A DNA stretch of 64,000 bases from Bifidobacterium adolescentis ATCC 15703 (GCF_000010425.1 NC_008618.1:985946-1049945); one strand, 5' to 3'; shown: positions 39,459 through 47,379, numbered from the stretch's first letter. Numbers and translations are program-made. The notes: a model not told the origin generated them from the sequence alone.

Positions 39459-39495
39459 ATGCCCGGTCATTGAGACCGGGCATAATTGTTTCTGT
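39459..39495 (+). terminator. Terminator after rbpA
   Basis: ATGCCCGGTC at 39459-39468 pairs exactly with 39474-39483 over a 5-base loop, followed by AATTGTTTCT. Confidence 0.85.
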
Positions 39496-39537
39496 CATCA
39501 ATTCTTATAGCACACAACCAAGGGGAGAATCAGATCC

Positions 39538-40251
39538 ATGTCCGAACATCCGAAGAAAGTCGTTCTGCTTGACCTCGATGGCACACTGACGAAATCCGAT
39601 CCAGGAATCATTGGCTGCGTTGTCAAGGCGTTCGAAGAGATGGGATATCCGGTGCCGGACGATGCCGAATTGCATCGTTTCATTGGACCGGCCATCAGCG
39701 AATCGATGCAACGCAACGGCATTCCGGATGACAAGCTTGACGAAGGCGTGAGGATTTACCGCAAGTATTACGCCGACGAGGCCGTGTTCGACGACCCGAA
39801 CAATCCCGGACAGAAAGTCCCCGGCCGCCTGAACAACACGATTTACCAAGGTATTCCGGAGCAGCTCGCCAAACTGCGTGCCGACGGATACTATCTGGCG
39901 ATTGCCAGCTGCAAGCCGCAATACCAATGCATTCCGATTTGCGAGCATTTCCACTTGGACACCATGGTCGACGGCATCTACGGTGCCAGCGAGGACAATT
40001 CCCGTCTTGACAAGGACCAAGTGATCCGTTGGGCTTTCCAGCACATCGATTTCGACGAGAACGCAGGAGACAAGGCACTGATGGTCGGTGACCGTTGGAC
40101 CGATGCCGACGGCGCCAAGGCGTGCGGTTTGGACTGCCTCGGCTGCGGCTGGGGCTATGCGGAGCCCGGAGAGCTCAAAGCCCATGGCGCATACCGTATT
40201 CTGGATTCGGTAGATGAACTCGCGCAGGCCGTCGAGGAGTATTTCGCCTGA
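39538..40251 (+). CDS. HAD-superfamily phosphatase (phosphoglycolate-phosphatase-like)
   Basis: The 237-residue protein has HAD motif I LLDLDGTLTKSDPG near residue 10, a cap domain (about 20-95), motif II in AIASCKPQY, and motif IV VGDRWTDADGAKACGLDC near 180. Such enzymes dephosphorylate small phosphate esters; the substrate cannot be told from the sequence. It stands alone between two terminators, with AGGGGAGAATC before the ATG. Confidence 0.85.
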   Translation: MSEHPKKVVLLDLDGTLTKSDPGIIGCVVKAFEEMGYPVPDDAELHRFIGPAISESMQRNGIPDDKLDEGVRIYRKYYADEAVFDDPNNPGQKVPGRLNNTIYQGIPEQLAKLRADGYYLAIASCKPQYQCIPICEHFHLDTMVDGIYGASEDNSRLDKDQVIRWAFQHIDFDENAGDKALMVGDRWTDADGAKACGLDCLGCGWGYAEPGELKAHGAYRILDSVDELAQAVEEYFA

Positions 40252-40281
40252 GTCCGTAAACGGAAACGCTGTAGGCCAGTT

Positions 40282-40332
40282 ACGTGGTTGCTGTCGCAAT
40301 ATCGTGGCAGCAACCACGTTTTTATTTATTGA
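40282..40332 (+). terminator. Terminator after the HAD phosphatase gene
   Basis: ACGTGGTTGCTG at 40282-40293 pairs exactly with 40308-40319; the tail is TTTTATTTATT. Confidence 0.9.
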
Positions 40333-40431
40333 GTGACGGAGGCCGTTATGTCAGAACCGCGTGTTTGACGCTTCCTCAAGCCTGGAAAACGTCATTCCTG
40401 AAAAGCCGATAATGTACGTTATGTCAGATTT

Positions 40432-40797
40432 CTATTTGACGGCCTGATTGAGCTTCCGCTCCATCTCGCTGTGCATGCCGTTTCGGGCCTGAAGATACAT
40501 GAAAACAAGTTCCGCTGCGATCAGCATGGCCATCACCGCAGCCGACGGCCATCCGACATGTTCGTAGAAACGCCGGAACTTCGCCGAGAAATCCGACCTG
40601 AACATCGCATATACCGGATATGGCAACGCGCCAATGACCAATGAGGTGAAATGCAGCGCGATGATCGACCAACGCACCGGATGCACATCGCGGTGTTTTT
40701 GGGAAAACAGATTGCCTCGAATCGCAGTAATCGAACAAATGTTCACTGCGATGACGGCGGCTATGATCCACAACAGTGCCGGCAGAATATCAAGCAT
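40432..40797 (-). CDS. Small membrane protein, unknown
   Basis: The 121-residue protein has three or so hydrophobic segments (about 4-24, 43-63 and 84-102) and a basic Lys/Arg-rich C-terminus. I recognise no family. It starts 18 bases after the end of ftsR on the same strand, with AGGGGAG upstream (plus 40803-40809), so it is probably cotranscribed with ftsR. Confidence 0.65.
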   Translation of the reverse strand: MLDILPALLWIIAAVIAVNICSITAIRGNLFSQKHRDVHPVRWSIIALHFTSLVIGALPYPVYAMFRSDFSAKFRRFYEHVGWPSAAVMAMLIAAELVFMYLQARNGMHSEMERKLNQAVK

Positions 40798-40815
40798 GCG
40801 CTACTCCCCTGCGGG

Positions 40816-41484
40816 TTATATCGTTCGAATGTTCCGGGCTGAATCGTACCAATTGTATGCGATCAGGCTGCTGCGCGGGATTTGCGCCGCGATTCCAGCT
40901 TCTTTCTCATACGTATCGCGGCAATGTCGTCGATTGGCCTTATTGGTGTCTGTCGATGCCGGCGTCTTCGTCAAATCGACATATTCCTCATGTTCTAGAG
41001 CCTCTTTGATCTGATGCCATAGCGATCCGACGGACACCCCGAACACAGCTCTGCCGCTTTGTAGCAGAGCCACCATCTGTTCGCTGTCCGTGCACTCATG
41101 CACATTCTGCCCATCGCACATGATGGTGATGCCGGCCAACTGTTCGGGCGTGCGCTGCGCGAGGAAGCCGATGGCGGTGGTCACGTTCTGCAGATTGATT
41201 CCGGCATCCAGCAATCTTTTGGAAACGGCAAGAATCACCACATCTTTGAACGAATACAATCTGCGTGAGCCGGATCCGTGCGACGGGGTGATGGATGGTT
41301 CCACTATCTGTTTACGCGCCCAATAGTCAAGCTGGCGGTACGTGATACCCGCCACTTTTGACGCGACCGTACCACGATAGCCCCGTGTGACGGACTGCGC
41401 GTCCGCGGAGGGGAACAACTCCCCCTGCACCGCGTGCGACACGTGCAGATGCAACCGCATTGTTGGTTCTGCCTCGCCGTCCAT
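40816..41484 (-). CDS. ftsR: MerR-family regulator FtsR-like (Rv1828 type)
   Basis: The 222-residue protein carries one MerR-type winged HTH (VAGITYRQLDYWARKQIVEPS, then GSGSRRLYSFKDVVILAVSKRLLDAGINLQNV, about 44-103). The C-terminal part has the Rv1828 pattern RTPEQLAGITIMCDGQNVHEC. In corynebacteria this regulator controls ftsZ. It lies just after garA with a terminator-like hairpin between, as in the mycobacterial garA-Rv1828 pair. TAGGAGAAG precedes the ATG. Confidence 0.88.
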   Translation of the reverse strand: MDGEAEPTMRLHLHVSHAVQGELFPSADAQSVTRGYRGTVASKVAGITYRQLDYWARKQIVEPSITPSHGSGSRRLYSFKDVVILAVSKRLLDAGINLQNVTTAIGFLAQRTPEQLAGITIMCDGQNVHECTDSEQMVALLQSGRAVFGVSVGSLWHQIKEALEHEEYVDLTKTPASTDTNKANRRHCRDTYEKEAGIAAQIPRSSLIAYNWYDSARNIRTI

Positions 41485-41508
41485 TGTCTTCTCCTACACG
41501 CCATAAAA

Positions 41509-41549
41509 CAATCGCCTATGAGCTTCCATTCGGAGCCCATAGGCGATTG
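41509..41549 (-). terminator. Terminator between garA and ftsR
   Basis: CAATCGCCTATG and CATAGGCGATTG (41509-41520 and 41538-41549) form an exact 12-bp stem. On the minus strand the stem is followed by TTTTATGG, so it can end garA transcripts before ftsR. Confidence 0.75.
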
Positions 41550-41593
41550 AAGGAAAACCGTTACTCACAGTTTATCCCGCATCGGGCGTTTCA

Positions 41594-42040
41594 TTAGGCA
41601 ATGACGGCCTTGTTGGTGAAATATACGAGACGGAACTTGCCCAGAATGATTTCGTCGCCGTTCTTCAGTTCCTGGCTATCCACTCGTTGACGGTTCACGT
41701 ATGTGCCGTTCAGGCTGCCGGCGTCAATCACCGAATAATTTCCGTTAATCCTGCGGAACACCGCGTGCGTGCGGGAGACGGTGGAATCGTCCAGCAGGAT
41801 GTCGGAACTCGGGTCGCGTCCCACGGTGATCTCGTCCTCGTCGAGGAGATAACGCGAGCCGGACACCGCTCCCCTGGTGGAAATCAGGAGCGCCGTGCCG
41901 TCGGCCAGACGCATGATCGTATTGAGGTCCTCCTTCGTCAGAGGACGGTCTCCGGTGGAAGTAACCGGTACAGTGATAGCAGGAAGACCAATGATGGTCG
42001 TTTCGCCTGCGCTTGGAATCGGATCAGTCATAGCTGTCAT
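41594..42040 (-). CDS. garA: FHA-domain protein GarA/OdhI-like
   Basis: The 148-residue protein has a C-terminal FHA domain (VGRDPSSDILLDDSTVSRTHAVFRR, GSLNGTYVNRQRV, about 70-140) and an N-terminal flexible tail with GETTIIGLP, similar to the kinase-target ETT motif of GarA/OdhI. In those proteins the phosphorylated Thr binds the FHA domain and switches inhibition of 2-oxoglutarate-using enzymes. ATG at 42040 follows GGGGAGAGGG. The partner enzymes and kinase are not in the window. Confidence 0.88.
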   Translation of the reverse strand: MTAMTDPIPSAGETTIIGLPAITVPVTSTGDRPLTKEDLNTIMRLADGTALLISTRGAVSGSRYLLDEDEITVGRDPSSDILLDDSTVSRTHAVFRRINGNYSVIDAGSLNGTYVNRQRVDSQELKNGDEIILGKFRLVYFTNKAVIA

Positions 42041-42091
42041 TCTACCCTCTCCCCTTGCAATTGGCCGGTATTGTGGCCGGCATGGTCACGA

Positions 42092-42121
42092 ATCATACAC
42101 TGTGAACGGTATTTACCGTTC
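42092..42121 (-). promoter_or_regulatory. garA promoter with overlapping palindrome
   Basis: On the minus strand TATGAT (plus 42092-42097) is a candidate -10 about 50 bases before garA. The perfect 8+2+8 palindrome GAACGGTA-TT-TACCGTTC (42104-42121) covers its spacer and -35 region and also spans the stop codon of the upstream small gene. It looks like an operator. Confidence 0.5.
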
Positions 42122-42304
42122 GTTCTTGTCGATGATGGATACGAATTCGTCCTTCGGCAGCATGTCATCGTAGCTGCGCCAGCGTCGTTCCAGTTCGCGG
42201 TTCGCCTCATCGTGTTGTTTCTGCCCCAGCTCGGCGTACGCTTTCAATTCGTTGGGGCCCATATCCTTAACCGGTTGGTTGAGGTTCAATTGTCTCTCGT
42301 TCAC
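42113..42304 (-). CDS. Small hydrophilic protein, probably leaderless
   Basis: Read from GTG at 42304 the protein has 63 residues and is helical and charged (MGPNELKAYAELGQ, EANRELERRWRSYDDML, ending SIIDKNER). I recognise no family. No Shine-Dalgarno sequence is visible, but TACAAT (plus 42313-42318) stands 8 bases before the GTG, which would place the transcript start at or next to the start codon. A longer frame to 42337 would begin inside the preceding terminator. ATG 42262 is an alternative start. It sits 73 bases upstream of garA. Confidence 0.6.
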   Translation of the reverse strand: MNERQLNLNQPVKDMGPNELKAYAELGQKQHDEANRELERRWRSYDDMLPKDEFVSIIDKNER

Positions 42305-42338
42305 AATAGGCAATTGTAGCCGCTTGCCGGGGAACAAA

Positions 42339-42377
42339 AAGCCTGGAACGCTTTTAATCGCGTTCCAGGCTTTTTCA
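42339..42377 (-). terminator. Strong terminator after the 43-residue gene (possibly bidirectional)
   Basis: An inverted repeat AAAAAGCCTGGAACGC / GCGTTCCAGGCTTTTT with an 8-base loop lies just downstream of the small gene stop (42405). Both sides end in A/T runs, so it can work in either direction. Confidence 0.92.
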
Positions 42378-42404
42378 AGAAGGATTCAGTGTGTGGTGTC
42401 CAAA

Positions 42405-42536
42405 TCAGCGGCGGGTGTCGATGATCTCCTGCAGAGCGCCGTTGACGGAAGAGGAGCCGGCAGCCGAAGACAGAGCGTTGATGCCGCTGACTTCGAAGCC
42501 ACGCATGATTGCGGAGAAGATCTTGTTCTTGTTCAT
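42405..42536 (-). CDS. 43-residue small protein with full expression signals
   Basis: The frame begins MNKNKIFSAIMRGFEVSGIN and ends ALQEIIDTRR before TGA. The N-terminus is basic, residues 6-21 could form an amphipathic helix, and a Ser/Ala/Gly-rich middle follows. I recognise no family. The ATG has AGGAAAC upstream with 4-6 base spacing, a promoter about 80 bases upstream, and a strong terminator about 28 bases after the stop, so it is a complete monocistronic unit. No modification, export or immunity gene is adjacent, so calling it a pheromone or bacteriocin would be speculation. Confidence 0.72.
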   Translation of the reverse strand: MNKNKIFSAIMRGFEVSGINALSSAAGSSSVNGALQEIIDTRR

Positions 42537-42612
42537 GATGTTTCCTTTTCTTGCTGGCGTGCTGTGACGCACCTTGCGTCTTGTTTGTTTTCTTTTCTGT
42601 TTACGATACTCA

Positions 42613-42641
42613 TTTTAGAAATGCGTTTGGCAAAAGTCATG
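42613..42641 (-). promoter_or_regulatory. Promoter of the 43-residue gene
   Basis: On the minus strand ATGACT (plus 42636-42641) and TAAAAT (plus 42613-42618) are exactly 17 bases apart. The resulting leader of about 70 bases contains a small GACGC/GCGTC hairpin before the ribosome-binding site. Confidence 0.6.
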
Positions 42642-42813
42642 CTTCTCTCGTTTGATTCTTTGTATTTTCATCGGCAATTCTTGTGTAATGTGGTGAATCG
42701 TTTTTCGTCGATCGCTGTTTTTGCCGGCGCGTCGATGCTTGCATTCTTATCTGACGAAGTAGCGTGAAAAGGAATGGAAACAAAAAACCGGCAAAACCGA
42801 GCTGTGATAACGG

Positions 42814-42886
42814 TGGGTGATATAGGAATCGAACCTATGACCCCTTCCGTGTGAAGGAAGTGCGCTAGCCGCTGCGCCAATCACCC
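42814..42886 (-). tRNA. tRNA-Val (CAC)
   Basis: A 73-base cloverleaf: acceptor GGGTGAT/ATCACCC with discriminator A, anticodon stem CTTCC/GGAAG with loop TTCACAC, T-arm ATAGG/CCTAT with TTCGATT. Last gene of a four-tRNA cluster. Confidence 0.96.
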
Positions 42887-42916
42887 AGTCTTAATTTGTA
42901 CGGAGCAATGCTCCAG

Positions 42917-42988
42917 TGGGCGATACAAGATTCGAACTTGTGACCCCTTCCGTGTCAGGGAAGTGCGCTACCTCTGCGCCAACCGCCC
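42917..42988 (-). tRNA. tRNA-Val (GAC)
   Basis: A 72-base cloverleaf: acceptor GGGCGGT/ATCGCCC (one G-U pair), anticodon stem CTTCC/GGAAG with loop CTGACAC, T-arm ACAAG/CTTGT. Close in sequence to the neighbouring Val-CAC gene, suggesting duplication. Confidence 0.96.
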
Positions 42989-43028
42989 GGGTCATGCCAA
43001 CATGCGAAAACTAATCTCACATGATGCG

Positions 43029-43099
43029 AGGTGGGTACGAGAGTCGAACTCGTCTATACGGCTTTGCAGGCCGCTGCCTAACCGCTTGGCTAACCCACC
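43029..43099 (-). tRNA. tRNA-Cys (GCA)
   Basis: A 71-base cloverleaf: acceptor GGTGGGT/ACCCACC with discriminator T (U73, the usual tRNA-Cys identity base), anticodon loop CTGCAAA, T-arm ACGAG/CTCGT. Confidence 0.96.
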
Positions 43100-43129
43100 A
43101 TAAAGGTCGATAATCAATCGGAACCTTAG

Positions 43130-43202
43130 AGCGGACAACGGGACTCGAACCCGCGGTCTCAACCTTGGCAAGGTTGCGCTTTACCAACTAAGCTATGTCC
43201 GC
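43130..43202 (-). tRNA. tRNA-Gly (GCC)
   Basis: A 73-base cloverleaf: acceptor GCGGACA/TGTCCGC with discriminator T, anticodon stem CAACC/GGTTG with loop TTGCCAA, T-arm GCGGG/CCCGT region. First gene of the Gly-Cys-Val-Val cluster. Confidence 0.96.
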
Positions 43203-43240
43203 ATGTCTCCAGCAGATTCACTGCGTGAGCACGAGTATCT

Positions 43241-43268
43241 ACTATAACCACATTCGTGTAATTTGCAA
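43241..43268 (-). promoter_or_regulatory. Promoter of the tRNA cluster
   Basis: On the minus strand TTGCAA (plus 43263-43268) and TATAGT (plus 43241-43246) are 16 bases apart, about 39 bases upstream of tRNA-Gly. Confidence 0.65.
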
Positions 43269-43372
43269 GTCAGCGTGTCGCGGTTTGGTTTATTCGTATT
43301 CACCGATGGCTGAAGCGCGTGTCACACCACCCGTTTTCGGTATACATTAAAAGCATGTGTGAGGAGAGCGCA

Positions 43373-44182
43373 ATGCCCAAGACGATACTTATCGCCGCAT
43401 TCGAAGGATGGAACGATGCAAGCCAAGCGGCCACGAACGTCGTCCGTCATTTGGTGTCCCGGTATGAGTCGCAGGAAGTGCGCCATATTGACAACGAAGG
43501 TTTCTACGACTATCAGGTGGCCCGGCCCATGATCTGCTCCGTGCAGGGGCGTAAGCGCATCATCTGGCCGCAAACGACTTTCTATGACATTGCCGTCTCC
43601 CCCATGCTGCACCTGCTTGCGCAGATCGCACCCGAACCCAATTACCGGTGGGAGGAATACTGCAGGCAGACGCTACGTGTCGCAGAAGACTATGACGTAA
43701 GTGATGTCATCACGCTTGGCTCCATGTTCGATGAATGCCCGCACACACGGCCATTGCCGCTTGACATCTCCAAAAGCGGCTGCGAATGCGAATCCGACAG
43801 GGAATACAACGGTCCGGTGGGCATCCCCAACATCCTTGACGCCTTCGCCGCCGAAGCGGGCTTTCCGACAACATCCATATGGGTATCCGTACCGCATTAC
43901 TATGCCAATACCGAATGCATGCAAGGCACTTTGGAGCTGCTGCGCGCCTTGTCTTTAATAATCGAGTATCCGCTTATTGAAGGAGATTTGACCAGAAAGG
44001 CCATGCAATGGCGTTCTGACGCCGATGGATTGGTGTCAGACATGCATGCCGGCGACTATTTGGCTCGTCTGGAACATGATTACGATTTGGACGCGAGAGC
44101 GAAGCGAATCGCCTCGAACGGCATGCCTGCCTGCGAGGAACTGCTTCGTGAGGCCGAATCACTTCTACGCAACGGCGTCTGA
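43373..44182 (+). CDS. PAC2 family protein (proteasome-assembly-chaperone-like)
   Basis: The protein of about 269 residues begins KTILIAAFEGWNDASQAATNVVRHL and contains VITLGSMFDECPHTRPLP, GPVGIPNILDAFAAEAGFPTTSIWVSVPHYY, the layout of the PAC2 family common in Actinobacteria. The name comes from a eukaryotic proteasome chaperone; the bacterial function is unknown. ATG 43373 is chosen because GAGGAG at 43361-43366 is well placed; the frame extends upstream to 43319 without support. It stands between the divergent tRNA cluster and convergent uppP. Confidence 0.85.
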   Translation: MPKTILIAAFEGWNDASQAATNVVRHLVSRYESQEVRHIDNEGFYDYQVARPMICSVQGRKRIIWPQTTFYDIAVSPMLHLLAQIAPEPNYRWEEYCRQTLRVAEDYDVSDVITLGSMFDECPHTRPLPLDISKSGCECESDREYNGPVGIPNILDAFAAEAGFPTTSIWVSVPHYYANTECMQGTLELLRALSLIIEYPLIEGDLTRKAMQWRSDADGLVSDMHAGDYLARLEHDYDLDARAKRIASNGMPACEELLREAESLLRNGV

Positions 44183-44211
44183 GTCGTTCCCCCTCCAGGA
44201 GGAGGTCTCAG

Positions 44212-44260
44212 ACGAAAAAAATCCCGGCCGCCTTACGGATGGCCGGGATTCGCTTTATTT
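44212..44260. terminator. Bidirectional terminator between PAC2 gene and uppP
   Basis: AATCCCGGCC at 44220-44229 pairs with GGCCGGGATT at 44241-44250. A run of A precedes and CTTTATTT follows, so it can serve both converging genes. Confidence 0.85.
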
Positions 44261-44274
44261 ACGCCGAATCACGC

Positions 44275-45159
44275 TTACGCGGCGGCAACGACTTCCGTCG
44301 GGTGCAGCACGCCGCAGATCAGCAGCAGAGCCACGACAACGGCCAGCGCGATGCGGTAGATGGCGAACGCCTTGTACGAGAAAGTGGACACGAACTTCAG
44401 GAAGCCGATGATCACCACATAGCCGACCACGAACGCCACGATGGTGGCCGCGATGGTCGCACCCCAGCCCGGGAACATTCCCGCATTGCCTGCGGCCACA
44501 TCCTTGACCGCGGAAACGGCTTCGAGGATGCCCGCGCCGAACACGGCCGGAATGGCCATCAGGAAGCTCACGCGCACTGCAGCCTCACGGGTATAACCCA
44601 TCGCACGGCCGAAGGTGATGGTGCCGCCGGAACGGGAAACGCCAGGAATCAGAGCCAGCATCTGACCGATGCCGAAGATCAGCGCATCCTTCCAGGTCAT
44701 CTCATCCATGGTCTTGACCTGCTTGGCGCGGGCGTCGACCACCCACAGCAGAATACCGAAGATAATCAGCACGGTAACGGTGATCCACAGATTACGCAGC
44801 GTGCTTTCGATGGCGTCCTTGAACAACAGACCGGCAATCAGAATCGGCAGCGTGCCGATGATGATGAACCAACCCATCTGCGTGTCGCGGTTATGCGCGC
44901 CCATACGGCTCTTGAAGTCCTTGCCCTCCTTGCCGAACAAGGAGCCGAACCACGCGCCGAGAATGCGGATGATGTCATGACGGAAATACAGGATCACGGC
45001 AAGCTCGGTGCCGATCTGGATGATGGCGGTGAACGCGGCACCCGGATCGGAGCCCAGCATCAAATCGCCGATGATACGGATATGGGCGCTGGAAGAGACC
45101 GGCAAGTATTCGGTCAACGCCTGCACCAGGCCAAGGAAAATCGCTTGGAAGAAATTCAT
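44275..45159 (-). CDS. uppP: Undecaprenyl-diphosphate phosphatase
   Basis: The 294-residue polytopic membrane enzyme (BacA family) recycles undecaprenyl pyrophosphate for cell-wall synthesis and gives bacitracin tolerance. Start MNFFQAIFLGLVQALTEYLPVSSSAHI carries the conserved Glu-Ser region; the second active-site motif is LIPGVSRSGGTITFGRAMG near 175. About eight hydrophobic segments are visible. An insertion around residues 85-105 (KEGKDFKSRMGAHNRDTQMG) is common in actinobacterial members. Ribosome-binding AAGAGGG lies before the ATG. Confidence 0.96.
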   Translation of the reverse strand: MNFFQAIFLGLVQALTEYLPVSSSAHIRIIGDLMLGSDPGAAFTAIIQIGTELAVILYFRHDIIRILGAWFGSLFGKEGKDFKSRMGAHNRDTQMGWFIIIGTLPILIAGLLFKDAIESTLRNLWITVTVLIIFGILLWVVDARAKQVKTMDEMTWKDALIFGIGQMLALIPGVSRSGGTITFGRAMGYTREAAVRVSFLMAIPAVFGAGILEAVSAVKDVAAGNAGMFPGWGATIAATIVAFVVGYVVIIGFLKFVSTFSYKAFAIYRIALAVVVALLLICGVLHPTEVVAAA

Positions 45160-45327
45160 GAACCCTCTTTATGTTCGTAGAAATATGGTTTCGTCTGCTT
45201 TTCCGTGACCAAGAGTAGCGAGAGGGGTCTAGTTTTCAAGGCATCCCGGCATAGTTGTCTCAAACCATGCACACAATGGAGCCAAAAGTACGCCGGCATG
45301 TCCGGCATGGGAGAAAGGCTCATCGGC

Positions 45328-46119
45328 ATGGGCAAATACCGCAAAAGCAGGGCATTCAGCCCCGAAGGTTTCTTTGAATGCGAGGGACGTGGCCTCAAAT
45401 GGCTCGGCGAGGCGCAATCGCAGGGCGGCCCACGCGTGGTCGACGTATACGACTGGGGCAAGGATTATCTCGACATTGAACGCGTGAACGCCTGCGGTCC
45501 GACCATCCAAGCCGCGCGCGATTTCGGTGTTGCGCTAGCTCATATGCATGATGCCGGTGCCGAACATTTTGGCTCCGCTCCAACTGGATACGACGGCACC
45601 TGCTATTTCGGGCCGTTGCAGGATCCCGTCCCGATGAATGCCGGTGCCTGGGATGATGTGGCCACCTATCTGGCGGACGGCAGATTGCGTCCGATGGTAC
45701 GACTCGGCATGAAACGTCGCGAACTGACCGACTATGACATGGAACTGACTGAAGCCGTTATCGACGCCTTGCCCGACATCCTAGGCAAGGCCGCCAACGA
45801 CAAGCCCGCACGCGTGCATGGCGACCTGTGGAGCGGCAACGTCATGTGGACTGCTGATTCCGGTGACGTCGAAGCCGTGCTTATCGATCCTGCGGCTCAC
45901 GGTGGGCACCGTGAGGAAGACCTTGCCATGCTCGACCTGTTCGGCATGTCATATCTTACGGACATCCTCGAAGGCTATCAGTCGGCGCATCCGCTTAAGG
46001 CCGGATGGCAGGACCGCATCACATTGTGGCAGCTCTACCCCATTGCAGGACATTGCGTGTTCTTCGGTGGAGGATATGTGAGCCGGTATCGCGCCATGTG
46101 CAGGTCGCTGCTCAAATAG
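45328..46119 (+). CDS. Fructosamine-kinase-like protein
   Basis: The protein of about 263 residues has a kinase fold: EGLKWL-like N-lobe (FFECEGRGLKWLGEA), catalytic loop ARVHGDLWSGNVMW near 170 and metal-binding LIDPAAHGGHREEDLAML near 190. The family phosphorylates ketosamines so that they fall off glycated proteins, or cleans up ribulosamines; substrate unproven here. I chose ATG 45328, 9 bases after GAGAAAGG; in-frame ATGs at 45298 and 45307 are less likely. Confidence 0.85.
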   Translation: MGKYRKSRAFSPEGFFECEGRGLKWLGEAQSQGGPRVVDVYDWGKDYLDIERVNACGPTIQAARDFGVALAHMHDAGAEHFGSAPTGYDGTCYFGPLQDPVPMNAGAWDDVATYLADGRLRPMVRLGMKRRELTDYDMELTEAVIDALPDILGKAANDKPARVHGDLWSGNVMWTADSGDVEAVLIDPAAHGGHREEDLAMLDLFGMSYLTDILEGYQSAHPLKAGWQDRITLWQLYPIAGHCVFFGGGYVSRYRAMCRSLLK

Positions 46120-46148
46120 GCGGGAATCACCCGTCACGCCAGATGTGA

Positions 46149-46196
46149 AAGAAGTCCGTATCCCAAGGTTATGAGTTGGGATACGGACTTCTTTTC
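46149..46196. terminator. Bidirectional terminator between the kinase gene and dnaJ
   Basis: AAGAAGTCCGTATCCCAA at 46149-46166 pairs exactly with 46176-46193 (18 bp, 9-base loop), with TT after it and A-rich sequence before it. Confidence 0.9.
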
Positions 46197-46227
46197 ATAT
46201 GTCCCGTATTCGATTGGATTGCGAAAA

Positions 46228-47379
46228 CTAGCGCAGCGCGTCCTTCAGCTTGGAGAAGAACCCCTTCTTCGCGCCGGACGACGGACGGGACTTCACGGCA
46301 ACATGCTGGGCGTCCGTGTCGTGCATCTCGCCGAACCGCTCAATCAGCTCCCGCTCGTCATCGGACAGCTTCTTAGGAATCTCCACCACTACGTGCGCCA
46401 CCAAATCGCCGCGCTCGTTCTTGTCGTCGAGATGCGTGACGCCGAGGTTCTTCAACGTCACGGTATCGTCCGGCTGGCTGCCGGCTGGGATATCCAGCGT
46501 CTGCCTGCCGTCGAAGGTGTCGATTTCGACTTCGTGCCCCAATACGGCCCAACTCATCGGCACCTTGATCCAACAATGCAAATCGTCGTCATCACGAGTG
46601 AACATGTCATCCGGCTTGATGCGGATATCCACATACAAATCGCCCGCGACGCCGCCATTTTCGCCGACCTCACCCTGATTGGCGAGACGCAGACGGGTGT
46701 TGTTCGCCACGCCGGCCGGCACCGCGACGCCGACATTGCGGGTGACGCGCACGCGGCCATGGCCGAGGCAGGACGGGCACGGCTTCTCGATGACCGTTCC
46801 ATGGCCTTCGCAGCGTTCGCATGGCGCGGTGGTCATCATCTGGCCGAGCATGGTGCGTACCACGCGCTGCGCATATCCCTGACCGTGGCAGTCGGGACAT
46901 TGTGTGGGCTGTGTGCCGTTCTGGCAGCCGGTGCCGCCGCATTCCTGGCACAGGCCGAACGTGTTGACCTTGACGTGCGTGGTGTCGCCGAACACCGCCG
47001 TCTTCAAATCGATGGTCGCGGAAACAAGCGCGTCACGCCCCGGCTGGGTGCGCGGAGTCGGTCCACCGCCGGTGCCACCGAATCCGCCACCGGTGAACAT
47101 GCTGAAGATGTCCCCCATATCGCCGAATCCGCCACCGAATCCGCCGCCGTGCATGCCGCCCGCATTCGGATCGTTCGGATCGACGCCGGCATCGTACATC
47201 TGCCGTTTCTTAGGATCCGACAGCACATCGTACGCGTTGTTGACTTCCTTGAACTTGTCTTCGAATTCCGGACCTGCGATGTCGGGATGGTATTTGCGGC
47301 TCATCTTTCGATACGCCTTTTTGATCTCGTCGTCGCTTGCCGAACGGTCGACGCCCAGCACTTCGTAATAGTCCGTCAC
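46228..47379 (-). CDS. dnaJ: Chaperone protein DnaJ (hrcA-linked copy)
   Basis: The protein of about 383 residues has a J-domain with the HPD motif (RKYHPDIAG), a G/F-rich region ([18 protein letters not shown]), four zinc-binding repeats ([34 protein letters not shown]) and the substrate-binding C-terminus. It stimulates DnaK. GTG at 47379 follows AGGGAGAAAG. It is 52 bases downstream of hrcA and so falls under the CIRCE operator. dnaK and grpE are not in the window. Confidence 0.96.
   Translation of the reverse strand: MTDYYEVLGVDRSASDDEIKKAYRKMSRKYHPDIAGPEFEDKFKEVNNAYDVLSDPKKRQMYDAGVDPNDPNAGGMHGGGFGGGFGDMGDIFSMFTGGGFGGTGGGPTPRTQPGRDALVSATIDLKTAVFGDTTHVKVNTFGLCQECGGTGCQNGTQPTQCPDCHGQGYAQRVVRTMLGQMMTTAPCERCEGHGTVIEKPCPSCLGHGRVRVTRNVGVAVPAGVANNTRLRLANQGEVGENGGVAGDLYVDIRIKPDDMFTRDDDDLHCWIKVPMSWAVLGHEVEIDTFDGRQTLDIPAGSQPDDTVTLKNLGVTHLDDKNERGDLVAHVVVEIPKKLSDDERELIERFGEMHDTDAQHVAVKSRPSSGAKKGFFSKLKDALR

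Noticed and set aside
42405-42536. Lanthipeptide or bacteriocin precursor call for the 43-residue gene
   Set aside because: There is no double-Gly leader, no Cys residue, and no modification, export or immunity gene nearby.
42252-42767. Plus-strand open frame of 171 codons opposite the small genes near garA
   Set aside because: It runs through two terminators and a promoter of the minus strand and its product has no coding character.
42668-42880. Minus-strand frame of 70 codons overlapping tRNA-Val (CAC)
   Set aside because: Its first part is a translated tRNA and it lacks a ribosome-binding site.
44239-45180. Plus-strand open frame opposite uppP
   Set aside because: The product is His/Arg/Asp/Gln-rich without domains, while the minus strand encodes a clear UppP.
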